A stretch of 64,000 nucleotides of DNA from Candidatus Copromonas faecavium (nom. illeg.) (GTDB lineage: Bacteria > Bacillota > Clostridia > Lachnospirales > Lachnospiraceae). This document shows positions 17,680 to 27,102 of this stretch, one piece after another (positions within the stretch are counted from its first letter, which is position 1; every line of letters starts with the position of its first letter). The translations under genes were made by a program, and so were the position numbers. The notes beneath the pieces are model-generated. The model searched no databases, was not told where the DNA came from, and saw nothing but the letters and a program-made list of their open reading frames with translations. Where the stretch lies: the NCBI GenBank assembly GCA_018712915.1, contig DVGC01000001.1:62001-126000 (forward strand), in the 5' to 3' direction.

Positions 17680-18252
17680 TTAAATTGAAAGATTTCTTAA
17701 AAGCTCCTCCACATGAGGCGCACTCCCGTCCTGCTCCTCTTCAGGAATCAAACGAAGCGATTCCAGACGCTTAAAAAAAGTCCGTTCTTCTGTCATCACC
17801 CTGGCATTGCCATCCAGCTTCCATTTGGTCAGCATGCCATTTAAATATTTTTCTGCCTTCTTTACGTCCACATCCTTTTTCGGGCAATAACAGTATACCC
17901 CCGTCGGATGAATGGCCGCCGCGTCCACCGGAAGAATCAGATCCCCGGAAGTAATAATCAATTCATAAAGCATCTGTGCCCGTTCTTCGTAAGGACGGCA
18001 CTTTTCATAAAAGTCCCTGGTGATTGACGGGTATTTTAATGTCGCTAACAAAGGAGAGGCCAGATTGGCCATGGGCAAAACCGTAATAATAGCGCTGACC
18101 GTCAGCACATTTTTCATGGACTCCCAATCCGTCATGGCGCGGGCAGCCAGCTGTGCAAGAATGGCCGCCGCAAACAGGCCCACCAAAGCTCCCTGCTTCT
18201 TTTTATAGAACGCCCGGTATCCGAACATTCCCTTTCGCTTCCAACGCTTCAA
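17680..18252 (-). CDS. Hypothetical membrane-anchored protein
   Basis: The 190-residue protein has a basic N-terminus (KRWKRKGMFGYRAFYKKKQG) and two adjacent membrane helices at residues about 23-40 and 47-68. A cytoplasmic or external domain of 120 residues follows, with ITRDFYEKCRPYEERAQMLYEL and GVYCYCPKKDVDVKKAEKYLN. No catalytic motif or named family is recognised. It lies 17 nt upstream of the pseudouridine synthase, so the two may be cotranscribed. Confidence 0.75.
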   Translation of the reverse strand: MKRWKRKGMFGYRAFYKKKQGALVGLFAAAILAQLAARAMTDWESMKNVLTVSAIITVLPMANLASPLLATLKYPSITRDFYEKCRPYEERAQMLYELIITSGDLILPVDAAAIHPTGVYCYCPKKDVDVKKAEKYLNGMLTKWKLDGNARVMTEERTFFKRLESLRLIPEEEQDGSAPHVEELLRNLSI

Positions 18253-18313
18253 CTTCCTGCATCCTCTTTCTGAATCTACTCTTTTTCATTTCCGCAAAAG
18301 TTTCCTTTTCGCC

Positions 18314-19093
18314 TTATGCATTGCCGTTCTTTCCGGAAAGCTTCATGGCTGCCGCAGCCAGCAGGGAATGAGGCAAAATCCGGCAGAGAAGCCAGAATCC
18401 CTTCATCCAGAAACCATAAACAGAAACTTCTTTTCCCATCATGCTGTCTCTCAGGGCCTTTTTTACGACCCGCTCCGGCCTGGCCATAAAAAACCTCTTG
18501 TAGGAAGCCATGGACCGTCCGTCCTCCATATGGCTGAAAAACTCCGTCCGCACAGGCCCCGGGCAAACCGCCGTCACATAAATTCCCCGGGCCCTTCCTT
18601 CCGCAGCCAGCGCCCGGCTGAAGCTTAACACATACGCCTTGGTGGCTGCGTAAACCGCAAATCCCGGCTGGGGCATGAAGGCCGACGCAGACGCAAACTG
18701 AAGAATCCGGCTGTTCCGATCCATATAGGGAAATACCGTCCTGGTCATCCAGGTCAGCGCCTCACAGTTTAAACGGACTTCCTCCGTCAGTTTCTCCGGG
18801 GGAATTTCCTCCAGTAAACCAGGCGTTCCGGCCCCGGCTGCATTAACTAAAAACTTTACCTGCGGCTTTTTTTCTTCCAACGCCTCCCGAAACGCTTCCC
18901 GCGCTCCGGCCTCTGTCAGATCCAGGGCAAAAAGCTGAAGCCTGACCGGTACCTGTCCCAAAAGCTCTTCCAGCCGATCCCTTCTTCTGGCTATCACCCA
19001 GATCTCTTCCAGTCCGGAAAACCGGTCAGCCAGAAGAAACACCATTTCTCTTCCCATCCCGGAGGATGCTCCCGTTATGATGGCAGTCTTCAT
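18314..19093 (-). CDS. Short-chain dehydrogenase/reductase (SDR)
   Basis: The 259-residue protein has the Rossmann dinucleotide motif at its N-terminus (TGASSGMGREM). NAAGAG follows near residue 85, and the active-site YAATKAY (Tyr-x3-Lys) near 150. CPGPVRTEFF follows, as in classical SDRs. The C-terminal 50 residues are hydrophobic (GFWLLCRILPHSLLAAAAMKL) and suggest membrane association, as in DltE/YqjQ-type members. The start overlaps the ygiQ stop by 4 nt (translational coupling). The substrate is unknown. Confidence 0.9.
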   Translation of the reverse strand: MKTAIITGASSGMGREMVFLLADRFSGLEEIWVIARRRDRLEELLGQVPVRLQLFALDLTEAGAREAFREALEEKKPQVKFLVNAAGAGTPGLLEEIPPEKLTEEVRLNCEALTWMTRTVFPYMDRNSRILQFASASAFMPQPGFAVYAATKAYVLSFSRALAAEGRARGIYVTAVCPGPVRTEFFSHMEDGRSMASYKRFFMARPERVVKKALRDSMMGKEVSVYGFWMKGFWLLCRILPHSLLAAAAMKLSGKNGNA

Positions 19094-21117
19094 GAACCGG
19101 CCCTTCTTTCCTTCGGCGATTTATGAACGTTGCGGATGGTTCTCTTTTTCGCAGGCTTCTGCCCCTTCCCAGAAGAAGTATTCCTGGAGCCATCTGCCTT
19201 GCGGAAGCCGTCTGCGCCCCGAAAGCCTTCCGCCTTCCGAGCCCCGTCTGTCTTCCGAGTTCCGTCCGTCTTTCGAGTCCCGTCTGCCTTCCGAAAACCG
19301 CCCGCATTCCGGAAATCTCCCTGTCTTGGGCGGATCAGACACTGGGGGCCGAATCCAATCAGATCCGTTCTCCCGGCTTTGATTAACGCCTCCCGAACCA
19401 GCTCATAATTATTGGGCTTCCGATACTGCATCAACGCCCTCTGCATGGCCTTTTCATGGGGATTCACCGGCACATACACCGGCTCCATGTTCCTGGGATC
19501 CAGACCGGTATAAAACATGCAGGTAGAAACGGTGGACGGGGTGGGATAAAAATCCTGCACCTGTTCCGGCATATAGCGAATGTCCCGCAGATACTCCGCC
19601 AGCTCCACCGCTTCCTTTAGGGAAGATCCGGGATGGGAGGACATCAGATAAGGAACCAGGTACTGCTTCATTCCCAGCCGCTCATTCATCTTCTCATATT
19701 CTCTGACAAAGCGTTTATAAACGGACGGCTCCGGTTTTCCCATGCGCCGCAGCACCGGTTCCGCCACATGCTCCGGCGCCACCTTTAACTGTCCGCTGAC
19801 ATGATACCGGCAAAGTTCCTCCAGAAAGGTTTTCTTTTTGTCCGCCAGCACATAATCAAACCGGATGCCGGAGCGGATAAATACCTTCTTCACTTTTGGA
19901 AGACTCCGCAGCTTCCGCAGAAGCTCTATATAATCCGTATGATCAGCCGTCAGATTCTGGCATGGCTTTGGGAAGAGGCACTGCTTTTCCGGACATGCCC
20001 CGAATTTCAGCTGCTTTTTGCAGGCCGGGAAGCGGAAATTGGCCGTCGGACCGCCCACATCATGAATATATCCCTTAAAATCTGCCTCTTCTGTCAGAAG
20101 TTTGGCCTCATTGACAATGGATTCATGACTCCTGACCTGAACAATTCTCCCCTGGTGGAAGGTTAGCGCACAGAAGCTGCAGCCGCCAAAGCATCCCCGG
20201 TTGCTCACCAGGCTGAATTTCACCTCCGAGAAAGCAGGAATTCCTCCTGCCTCATCATAGGACGGGTGCCAGGTTCTCATATAGGGAAGCGCATAGACGT
20301 CATCCATCTCCTGAGTGGACAGAGGCTTAGCCGGCGGATTCTGCACCACATACAGATGGTCCCCATAAGGCTCACAGAGCCGTTTGCCGGAGAAGGCATC
20401 CGTATTCCGGTACTGGATTCCAAAGCTTTCCGCATATTTCCTCTTATCTTTCCGGATTTCCTCATAGGAAGGCAGCATGACCGCATCATAAACCGAATCC
20501 AGACGGTCTGTTTTATAAACCGTGCCGTCCACAAAGGTAATGTCCCGCACCGAAAGGCCGGAAGCGAGGGCATCGGCAATCTCTGCAATCGAGCGCTCTC
20601 CCATTCCATAGGAAATCAGGTCTGCCTGAGAGTCAATAAGCAGGGAACGCCTGACTTTCCCGGACCAGTAATCATAATGAGCCAGACGGCGCAGGCTGGC
20701 CTCAATGCCGCCGGCAACAATGGGAACGTCTTTATAGACGGAACGAATCAGATTACAGTAAACGGTGACTGCATAATCGGGCCGCCGTCCCATGACGCCG
20801 CCGGGCGTGTAGGAATCCTTCTCCCTTCTGCGTTTGGATACGGAATAATGGTTCACCATGGAATCCATATTTCCGGCGCTGACCAGAAATCCAAGCCTGG
20901 GCCGTCCAAAAACGGCAATGCTCTCTTTCTGTTTCCAGTCCGGCTGGCAAATCATGCCCACCCGGTAGCCTCTGGATTCCAGAAGGCGGCTGATGATGGC
21001 ATGACCAAAAGAGGGATGATCCACATAGGCATCCCCGCAGACATATACGAAATCACAGGCGTCCCAGCCACGCTTTTCCATATCCTCCCGATTTACAGGC
21101 AGAAACTCATTGGCCAT
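19090..21117 (-). CDS. YgiQ-family radical SAM protein with repeat tail
   Basis: The 675-residue protein matches the YgiQ family from its start (FLPVNREDMEKRGWDACDFVYV). The [4Fe-4S] motif is SNRGCFGGCSFCALTFHQGR (C-x3-C-x2-C), followed by SHESIVNEAKLLTEEADFKG and the conserved GCxxPxT-like later blocks. Family function is unproven. After about residue 600 there is a non-conserved tail built from six tandem hexapeptides of the type RKADGT, RKTDGT, RKTDGA, RKAEGF, followed by a Lys/Arg-rich end. The DNA shows the same 18-bp repeats at about 19190-19310. Gene order is ygiQ then SDR. Confidence 0.92.
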   Translation of the reverse strand: MANEFLPVNREDMEKRGWDACDFVYVCGDAYVDHPSFGHAIISRLLESRGYRVGMICQPDWKQKESIAVFGRPRLGFLVSAGNMDSMVNHYSVSKRRREKDSYTPGGVMGRRPDYAVTVYCNLIRSVYKDVPIVAGGIEASLRRLAHYDYWSGKVRRSLLIDSQADLISYGMGERSIAEIADALASGLSVRDITFVDGTVYKTDRLDSVYDAVMLPSYEEIRKDKRKYAESFGIQYRNTDAFSGKRLCEPYGDHLYVVQNPPAKPLSTQEMDDVYALPYMRTWHPSYDEAGGIPAFSEVKFSLVSNRGCFGGCSFCALTFHQGRIVQVRSHESIVNEAKLLTEEADFKGYIHDVGGPTANFRFPACKKQLKFGACPEKQCLFPKPCQNLTADHTDYIELLRKLRSLPKVKKVFIRSGIRFDYVLADKKKTFLEELCRYHVSGQLKVAPEHVAEPVLRRMGKPEPSVYKRFVREYEKMNERLGMKQYLVPYLMSSHPGSSLKEAVELAEYLRDIRYMPEQVQDFYPTPSTVSTCMFYTGLDPRNMEPVYVPVNPHEKAMQRALMQYRKPNNYELVREALIKAGRTDLIGFGPQCLIRPRQGDFRNAGGFRKADGTRKTDGTRKTDGARKAEGFRGADGFRKADGSRNTSSGKGQKPAKKRTIRNVHKSPKERRAGS

Positions 21118-21228
21118 AATCCTTCTCTTTCCCTTTCTCTTCTCTTTTTCCTCTCTTTTCTTGTTCCGGCTCCTTATTTTTCGCAGAGCTCCGGTCCTTT
21201 TGCAGGTTCCGTCCTCATGCAGACCGCC

Positions 21229-21903
21229 TTAAGACGGGAAGGACTGTAAAACCGCCCCGTAATCGTAAATAAAATCATCGGCCAGCCGCCGCTTTTCCTC
21301 TTCCATATCCTCAGAGAACCCGTCGGCCACGGCAATCACAGTCATACCCGCCCGTTTCCCCGCAAGGATCCCCTCGGGAATATCCTCAAATACCAGGCAG
21401 TCTTCCGGCTGTACCTGAAGCCGTCTGGCCACCTCCAGATAAATATCCGGCTCCGGCTTTCCTGCTGCCACCTCGCAGGCCGTCGCCACCTGTTCCAGGT
21501 ACTCTCCGATTCCCAGTGCCTCAATTACCGCATCCACAATCTCCCGGCTGTTGCTGGTGGCAATTCCCGTCAGGATGCCATTCTGCTTACAATATTTTAA
21601 AAACTCCAGCGCTCCCGGCTTTAAGGGAACCTCATTCCTGTATTTTCCAATGGCCATCTGAATCCAGCAGCTTTTGATTTCCTCCAGGGACAAAGGCAGG
21701 GAAAACCGCTCCTTAAAATAACCGGCCGTCTCGGAAAAACTCATTCCTGCCACTGCCTTTTCTAAATCCGCCGGGCAGGAATAGCCATACCGGCCAAGAA
21801 ACTCCATGTCGATGGCTCCCCAGATCCACATGGAATCCACCAGCGTTCCATCCAAGTCAAAAATAACTGCTTTCTTTCCTTCTGTCAGTTCCTTTTTTAC
21901 CAT
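21229..21903 (-). CDS. HAD-superfamily phosphatase/phosphomutase
   Basis: The 224-residue protein has motif I at VIFDLDGTLVDSMWIWG (Asp nucleophile and Asp+2), a four-helix cap after it, motif II TGIATSN (Ser/Thr), motif III Lys in VAAGKPEPDIYLE, and motif IV FEDIPEGILAG. This places it with the beta-phosphoglucomutase/phosphoglycolate phosphatase group. The substrate cannot be told from sequence. Its start overlaps the end of the upstream pseudouridine synthase by 7 nt. Confidence 0.92.
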   Translation of the reverse strand: MVKKELTEGKKAVIFDLDGTLVDSMWIWGAIDMEFLGRYGYSCPADLEKAVAGMSFSETAGYFKERFSLPLSLEEIKSCWIQMAIGKYRNEVPLKPGALEFLKYCKQNGILTGIATSNSREIVDAVIEALGIGEYLEQVATACEVAAGKPEPDIYLEVARRLQVQPEDCLVFEDIPEGILAGKRAGMTVIAVADGFSEDMEEEKRRLADDFIYDYGAVLQSFPS

Positions 21904-22769
21904 GTTCTCAATAACTCCAATTCCTCTGTATCCAACGGCCGGTACTCTCCCGGCTTTAAAGAGGCATCCAGACGCAGGGTCCCCATGGACAGCCGCTTCA
22001 GGTAAAGAACGGGGCAGCCCACCGCCTCCATCATCCGCTTTACCTGATGAAACTTGCCCTCCCGGATGGTCAGAAGCACTTCCTCCATCTGTTCCTCTTC
22101 TGAAAACAAAAGTTCACCCGGTTCTTTTCTCTGCATCCGGACCCGGTCCTTGATGGTTTCCCACTCGATCAGATCCCCGAAACCTCCCCGGTCCTCTTTC
22201 GTAAGCCTTACAAGCTTTGCAGGCAGGCAGGCCAGTCCGTCGGGAAGCACAAGACCTTTTTGAAGGCGGTCTTTGGCATCTTCCGGAAGCTGTCCGGCAC
22301 AAAGGGCATAATAAACCTTGTCCACATGGCTTTTGGGCGATAAAAGCCGGTGAGCCAGCCCGCCGTCATTGGTAATCAGAAGAAGCCCTTCCGTATTCAG
22401 GTCCAGGCGGCCCACAGGAAACAAATCCTTCCGCTTTTTCTCTTCAATCAAGTCCAGGACCGTAGACCGTTTTTTGTCCTCCGCAGCAGATAAAACGCCT
22501 GCCGGTTTATGAAGCATGTAATATTCCAGATCCGTATAAAAAATCCGGCGGCCATCCAGAAAAACCTCATCCGTTTCCGTCAGAATTTTCCGTTCCGGTC
22601 TGGTCTCCGGCTGTCCGTTTACCAGCACCCGGCCTCTCCGGATCCACTCCTTCAGCTCGCTTCTGCTCCCCTGATTCATCTCTGCCAGAAACCGGTCCAG
22701 CCGCATCTGCTGTTTCTTTCTTTTATCCTCCGCCAAACAGTTCTCCATTTCCGCCGTTTCATCCGGCAT
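21897..22769 (-). CDS. RsuA/RluB-family rRNA pseudouridine synthase
   Basis: The 290-residue protein has an N-terminal S4 domain (RLDRFLAEMNQGSRSELKEWI, residues about 22-70) and a catalytic domain with the nucleophilic Asp in GRLDLNTEGLLLITNDG. The motif MLHKPAGVLSAAEDKK precedes it and ITEGKFHQVKRM-like IREGKFHQVKRMM follows. The insertion with ERKEPGELLFSEEEQ is typical of the RsuA-type members in clostridia. It acts on ribosomal RNA uridines. The start lies inside the last 11 nt of the M23 peptidase gene, so coupling is likely. Confidence 0.92.
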   Translation of the reverse strand: MPDETAEMENCLAEDKRKKQQMRLDRFLAEMNQGSRSELKEWIRRGRVLVNGQPETRPERKILTETDEVFLDGRRIFYTDLEYYMLHKPAGVLSAAEDKKRSTVLDLIEEKKRKDLFPVGRLDLNTEGLLLITNDGGLAHRLLSPKSHVDKVYYALCAGQLPEDAKDRLQKGLVLPDGLACLPAKLVRLTKEDRGGFGDLIEWETIKDRVRMQRKEPGELLFSEEEQMEEVLLTIREGKFHQVKRMMEAVGCPVLYLKRLSMGTLRLDASLKPGEYRPLDTEELELLRTW

Positions 22770-23613
22770 TCTTCACATTCCCCTCTATCATACCAAAATC
22801 CCCGGAAAAGTACAACGGAAAAAAGCGGCTCCTCTTCTTCTCCATATACCGCAAAATCCAGTAGGGATTGATGGATAGTTCCTCATAATGTTCTGTTTTT
22901 ATATAAATTCCCAGATGCAGATGAACCGGAAACTGGCCCGTGGTCCCTTCCTCCCCGTAGCCGGTGTCTCCCATATATCCCAGCAGTTCACCGGCAGAAA
23001 CCCGATCACCTGCCTGAAACTCTCTGGCATATTCTGACAGATGAGCATAATAAAAATAGGCCCCTGCCGGCGCCCGGATTCCGATCCGGTATCCGCCCAG
23101 AGGAAGCCAGCCAACCTGTTCCACCACTCCGTCTGTCATACTGAGAACCGGATAAAACCCTCCGGGCATCTCATCCCCCATCAGATCACAGCCTTCATGT
23201 CCCCGTTCTCCGCCAAATGTTCTTTCTTCCATCCAGCCGTTTTCATACCGGATGTCCGGTACGGAAGAAGATGCAGGCTGAGGGATGGGAAAACAGGATA
23301 AATCATCAAAAATCGTATGATAAACACGGGAAAGACCGGAAAGACGGTTCTGCCCCAGGCCGGCCAGATGAAGGGACAAATACTCCGGAAGCTTCCGCCC
23401 GGTCAGATCAAATCCGGATTCCATCATGCCAAAGGCCAGAGCCTCACAGTCCATTTCCTCCAGCCCGGCAGCCGCTTCTCCCAGACGCATGGCCCGGAAG
23501 TCGTCCGTCTCCCACAAGGTCACCGCTTCCTGCCCTTCCGGCACCCAGGACTCCAGGTACCCAAACAGTGCGCCATTAAAGAAAATCAAAAGGACCAGCA
23601 CCAGAAGTTTCAT
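22759..23613 (-). CDS. M23-family metallopeptidase, membrane-anchored
   Basis: The 284-residue protein starts at ATG 23613 (GGGAGG 6 nt upstream). It has one N-terminal membrane segment (LLVLVLLIFFNGALFGYL), a helical region, and a C-terminal LytM domain. Zinc ligands are His and Asp in GHEGCDLMGDE and the last His of PVHLHLGIYI, with HYAHLSEY between. The family cuts peptidoglycan peptide bridges or acts in sporulation (SpoIIQ-like roles), but which applies here is not shown. It is divergent from ylbJ with 54 nt between the starts, so the two may share a promoter region. Confidence 0.9.
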   Translation of the reverse strand: MKLLVLVLLIFFNGALFGYLESWVPEGQEAVTLWETDDFRAMRLGEAAAGLEEMDCEALAFGMMESGFDLTGRKLPEYLSLHLAGLGQNRLSGLSRVYHTIFDDLSCFPIPQPASSSVPDIRYENGWMEERTFGGERGHEGCDLMGDEMPGGFYPVLSMTDGVVEQVGWLPLGGYRIGIRAPAGAYFYYAHLSEYAREFQAGDRVSAGELLGYMGDTGYGEEGTTGQFPVHLHLGIYIKTEHYEELSINPYWILRYMEKKRSRFFPLYFSGDFGMIEGNVKNAG

Positions 23614-23667
23614 ACCGGCCTCCCGTCTTACATAAACTTTCCTGATGATAAGTTTATTCGGGGCCAT

Positions 23668-24675
23668 ATGAAAAAATCCGTCTGTCTGTTCTTCCTTCTG
23701 CTCCTGATGCTGCTCTCTCCCAAAGTTACCGTAAATGGCGCCGCCAATGGTCTCCTTTTATGGTATTCCTCCGTAGTACCGGCCCTGTTTCCCTTTATGG
23801 TTCTGTCCTCCCTCATTGTATCCGGCGGAGGCCTGTCCGTCCTGATGGCTCCCTTCCGTTTCATCCTTGGCCCTCTGCTGGGCCTTTCCGATGCCGGATG
23901 CTACGTCCTGATTTCCGGACTGGTCTGCGGCTTTCCCATGGGCGCCAAAACATGCGCGGATTTTCTTTTAAGCGGACAGATATCCAGACAGGAAGGCCGG
24001 CTTTTAATGGCCATCTGCAACCATCCCAGTCCCATGTTTGTGCTGGGCTACTTCTATCCTTTTTTTGCAGGAAAACTTTCTCTGACTCTTCTCCTTCTGG
24101 CCGTCTATGGTCCGGCCGTCCTTCTCGCCGCTGCAGCCAGGCTGGCAGAATGGAGAAAGCTGCAGGTGAGAGGAACTGCTGCGCAAGCAAACCGGGCAGA
24201 ACCGCTCACAGGAGCCGTCAGCAAGCTCAAAACTTCCAAAGAAATCTTTACAGGCACGCAGAAAGAAAGCATTCTGCAGCCAGCGGCAGACGCAGTCTCC
24301 TTCGATCAGGCCATCCTGTCCTCCGTGGAAGTGCTGTGCAAGATCGGCGGCTGTCTGATGTTTTTTTCCATCGCCATCGAATTTTTACGCAGCGCCGCCT
24401 GGCTTCCTGTTCCCCTTTTTCTCTTCCTCGCCGGCGCCCTGGAGATGACCACAGGAATCCGGGAGCTGGCACTGGGACTTCCCTTTCCTTTATCCGCCGC
24501 TGCCGCCGGCGCCTCCCTCACCTTCGGCGGCTGTTCCGGTGTATTCCAGACCATGGCCGCCATCGGCAACGCAAAAAAAGCCGGATTATCCATCCGGCAA
24601 TACTGCGTCTGGAAGCTGCTGCACGCAGCCCTGGCAGCAGGAATTCTTCTCTGCTTCTGCAGGTTCAATGCCTGA
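23668..24675 (+). CDS. ylbJ: YlbJ/SpoIIM-like sporulation integral membrane protein
   Basis: The 335-residue protein with about 8 membrane helices begins KKSVCLFFLLLLMLLSPKV. It contains the YlbJ/nucleoside-recognition (Gate) domain blocks NGLLLWYSSVVPALFPFMVL, GLVCGFPMGAKTCADFL and ICNHPSPMFVLGYF. In Bacillus subtilis YlbJ is made in the mother cell and needed for spore formation. The hydrophilic loop at residues about 165-215 is of ordinary composition. ATG 23668 is the only start fitting the helix order. It faces the M23 gene. Confidence 0.87.
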   Translation: MKKSVCLFFLLLLMLLSPKVTVNGAANGLLLWYSSVVPALFPFMVLSSLIVSGGGLSVLMAPFRFILGPLLGLSDAGCYVLISGLVCGFPMGAKTCADFLLSGQISRQEGRLLMAICNHPSPMFVLGYFYPFFAGKLSLTLLLLAVYGPAVLLAAAARLAEWRKLQVRGTAAQANRAEPLTGAVSKLKTSKEIFTGTQKESILQPAADAVSFDQAILSSVEVLCKIGGCLMFFSIAIEFLRSAAWLPVPLFLFLAGALEMTTGIRELALGLPFPLSAAAAGASLTFGGCSGVFQTMAAIGNAKKAGLSIRQYCVWKLLHAALAAGILLCFCRFNA

Positions 24676-24734
24676 AAAATACCCAAAGCCGGCAAAAGCT
24701 CCCGCAGCAGATTTTCTCAGAAGCGGCCGGCTGC

Positions 24735-25304
24735 TTAGGCTCCGGCCTCCTCCTCTTTCTCCGTAATCACTCCGGCAGAAAGTTCATTTCTGTTGGAGGA
24801 AACAATGTCATAACTGGATTTCATGGAGTTCATGAAGGCATCAAAGCGGCTCTGGGCGCCTTCCATGGAATGGTTGATAATCGTCTGAAGACTCTTTAAC
24901 ATATCGTCTGTGTACTGAATGGAACTCTGACGAATGTTGTTGGCATCGGCAACCGCATTGTCCACAATGGTCTGAGCCTGAGCCTGGGCCTGCTCAATGA
25001 TGCTGTTGGCCTGAGCATAGGCCTTCTGCATGATTTCATGCTCGTTGACCAGCTCATTGGTCTGCGCCGTCGCTTCGGCCAACATGGCATCCGCCTTGGA
25101 ATGAGCATCAGACAAAATGGCCTCCTGATTGCTGATGATTTTCTGGTACTGCTTAATCTCATCCGGAATCCGCAGTCTTAATTCCACCAGAAGCTCGTCC
25201 AGCTCCTCTTTATTGACAATAATTTTCGTTGTGGACAGCGGCTGAAACTTGCAGCTGTCAATATATTCCTCAATCTCAGTAATTAACTGTTCGATTCTGC
25301 TCAT
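24735..25304 (-). CDS. Coiled-coil protein, DivIVA/V-ATPase subunit H-like
   Basis: The 189-residue soluble protein has a long Ala/Gln/Glu-rich coiled coil (QEAILSDAHSKADAMLAEAT, then AYAQANSIIEQAQAQAQTIV) from about residue 50 to 135. The N-terminus with IEEYIDSCKFQPLSTTKIIV and the C-terminal helix are conserved in Lachnospiraceae proteins, where it follows the RsmD-CoaD pair. These are often named ATPases, but no ATP-binding motif is present. A cell-envelope or division scaffold role is only inferred from the DivIVA-like coil. It lies 27 nt after coaD on the same strand. Confidence 0.8.
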   Translation of the reverse strand: MSRIEQLITEIEEYIDSCKFQPLSTTKIIVNKEELDELLVELRLRIPDEIKQYQKIISNQEAILSDAHSKADAMLAEATAQTNELVNEHEIMQKAYAQANSIIEQAQAQAQTIVDNAVADANNIRQSSIQYTDDMLKSLQTIINHSMEGAQSRFDAFMNSMKSSYDIVSSNRNELSAGVITEKEEEAGA

Positions 25305-25331
25305 ATCGCTTCCCGATTCCTTTCTCTTTCT

Positions 25332-25811
25332 CTATCTTTTCAGCTTTTTATGTACCTCATTCTCCACATACGGCGTAACGAAATGGGAAATATCCCCTCC
25401 GTAGGCCGCCACCTCCTTGACCGAGCTGGAGCTTAAATAAGCGTACTTTAAATTGGTGGTCAAAAACACCGTATCAATGTTCGGATCGATCACCCGGTTC
25501 AGCTGCGCAATCTGCAGTTCATATTCAAAATCCGTAATGGCGCGCAGTCCCCTGACCAGTGCGTTGGCGCCGCACTCCCTGGCAAAATCCACGGTCAGGC
25601 CCCCGAAGCTCTTCACTTCCACATTGGGGATGTCCTTCGTCACCTCTTTTAACATCTTAACACGTTCCTCCACAGAAAACAATGGAGATTTGGCCCGATT
25701 ATTCAAAACACCGATAATCAGCCAGTCGAACAGACTGGATGCCCGTTTGATTACATCAATATGTCCCAGGGTTACCGGATCAAAGCTTCCCGGATAAATT
25801 GCCCGTTTCAT
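25332..25811 (-). CDS. coaD: Phosphopantetheine adenylyltransferase
   Basis: The 159-residue enzyme makes dephospho-CoA from 4'-phosphopantetheine and ATP. The nucleotidyltransferase signature is [21 protein letters not shown] (TxGH), with [20 protein letters not shown] in the middle and [15 protein letters not shown] near the end. Length matches the family. ATG 25811 overlaps the rsmD stop by 4 nt. The rsmD-coaD order is conserved in Firmicutes. Confidence 0.97.
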   Translation of the reverse strand: MKRAIYPGSFDPVTLGHIDVIKRASSLFDWLIIGVLNNRAKSPLFSVEERVKMLKEVTKDIPNVEVKSFGGLTVDFARECGANALVRGLRAITDFEYELQIAQLNRVIDPNIDTVFLTTNLKYAYLSSSSVKEVAAYGGDISHFVTPYVENEVHKKLKR

Positions 25812-26386
25812 TCGTTTCCCTCCGAAGCCTCTTTTTTCTTTAAAAATACATGCTGATTGGTTTTATAAATCTTCTGACGGGAAATCGCATATCCGATCCC
25901 TTCACACCAGGAAAAGTCCGTATGAAGCCCCGCCTCCACAATGATCATCGTATGTCCGTCCGCCAGGGAAGAAGGCGCCAGACGCTCAAGAACCTTTCTC
26001 TCAAGTCCCAGCTGATAAGGCGGATCCATGAAGATAAAATCGAAGGCGTTTTTTGTCTTTTCCAGTCTGGAAATTCCTTCCATCACGTCACAGGAAAGAA
26101 CCTCAGCACGGTCCGAAAGCCGTGTTGTCAGAAGATTTTCACGGATGCAGGAAATCTGCCGGTTTCCGCTGTCGACAAAAGCCGCATACTTTGCCCCGCG
26201 GCTTAAAGCCTCGATTCCGATGGCTCCGCTTCCGGCAAACAGATCCAGAAACGTGCAGTCATAAAGATCGTTTTGAATCATATTAAAAAGTGTTTCCTTA
26301 ATTCGGTCGGTGGTGGGGCGGGTTTCCATCCCCTCCACAGTCTTTAGCTGCAGCCTTCTGGCACTTCCGGCAATTACTCTCATCAC
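25808..26386 (-). CDS. rsmD: 16S rRNA (guanine(966)-N(2))-methyltransferase
   Basis: The 192-residue enzyme has the S-adenosylmethionine-binding segment [19 protein letters not shown] and the catalytic DPPY motif ([13 protein letters not shown]). The N-terminus [15 protein letters not shown] is typical. It modifies the small-subunit rRNA. The ribosome site is weak, but the conserved start and the 4-nt overlap into coaD support the frame. Confidence 0.96.
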   Translation of the reverse strand: MMRVIAGSARRLQLKTVEGMETRPTTDRIKETLFNMIQNDLYDCTFLDLFAGSGAIGIEALSRGAKYAAFVDSGNRQISCIRENLLTTRLSDRAEVLSCDVMEGISRLEKTKNAFDFIFMDPPYQLGLERKVLERLAPSSLADGHTMIIVEAGLHTDFSWCEGIGYAISRQKIYKTNQHVFLKKKEASEGNE

Positions 26387-26532
26387 TGTTCTCCATCCGT
26401 AAAACTCAATACGGCACAGCCTCTTTCCAGGCCATGCAAAAAGCCTCCTGCTCCTTTTTGCGGGTGGGCTTGGATAGTATTATAATATCAATACTTCCGT
26501 TGCACAAGGTTTTTTTGCCCCGGAATACAGAA

Positions 26533-26569
26533 AAATCTCCCTGCCAGAGCATATCTGACAGAGAGATTT
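26533..26569 (-). terminator. Terminator after the SASP gene
   Basis: The inverted repeat AAATCTCCCTGCCAGA (26533-26548) pairs with TCTGACAGAGAGATTT (26554-26569) with two mismatches or wobbles. In minus-strand RNA it ends in a U-run. It lies 21 nt beyond the SASP stop, as expected for a short single-gene transcript. Confidence 0.75.
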
Positions 26570-26589
26570 CTTTTCTCATTTCTTCGGCT

Positions 26590-26802
26590 TTATTTGCCGG
26601 CCATCTGCTTTTCCTGGGCCTCGATCATCTTTTTCACCATATAGCCCCCGACGCTGCCGTTCTGATAGGAAGTCAGGTTTCCGTTGTATCCATTGGTTAA
26701 CGGCACTCCAAGCTCGTTTGCAATCTCCATCTTAAACTTGTCCATGGCTTCCTTTGCTTCCGGAACTGCCATCTTACTGGAAGTATTGTTTGTGTTAGAC
26801 AT
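26590..26802 (-). CDS. Alpha/beta-type small acid-soluble spore protein
   Basis: The 70-residue DNA-binding spore protein starts at ATG 26802 (AGGAGG 8 nt upstream). The conserved blocks are DKFKMEIANELGVPL (with the GPR protease site region around the Glu-Ile) and GYNGNLTSYQNGSVGGYMVKKMIEAQEK. It coats and protects DNA in the dormant spore. It is a single-gene unit with its own terminator, consistent with forespore-specific expression. This is direct evidence that the organism can form spores. Confidence 0.96.
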   Translation of the reverse strand: MSNTNNTSSKMAVPEAKEAMDKFKMEIANELGVPLTNGYNGNLTSYQNGSVGGYMVKKMIEAQEKQMAGK

Positions 26803-26862
26803 ATAAAACGCCTCCTTTTTTGTATTTGCCGGTTTTGTTCCGGCTGTTTTTTGGTACACTCC

Positions 26863-26869
26863 TATTATG
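26863..26869 (-). promoter_or_regulatory. Possible forespore (sigma G-like) -10 box
   Basis: CATAATA on the minus strand, 60 nt upstream of the SASP start, matches the CATNHTA -10 pattern of sigma F/G promoters. The -35 part (TGTATT at about 15-16 nt distance) is only a weak match. The assignment rests mostly on the gene's identity. The stretch 26870-27102 holds nothing else that I can identify. Confidence 0.35.
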
Positions 26870-27102
26870 AGCCGGCCAAAAAATAATACACTAGAAGGTT
26901 TTTCGTAAAATGTCAGATTATGACAGCATTCCGGTGCTGTTAAAAGCAGCAGAAATTTTTAAAGAGCCTTTTGCTGCAGACCGCTTCCGACAGCAGTCTG
27001 CCAAAGCAGAACCGCCGAATAAAATATCCTTATTGTTTCAGCAAAGGTTTCGCCGGTATCTCCCGCAAATCGGACAGCCGGATATCATGACTTTTTCCGC
27101 AA

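Noticed and set aside
19077..19408. Plus-strand frames opposite the ygiQ tail
   Set aside because: They are mirror frames of the 18-bp repeats on the real gene's opposite strand.
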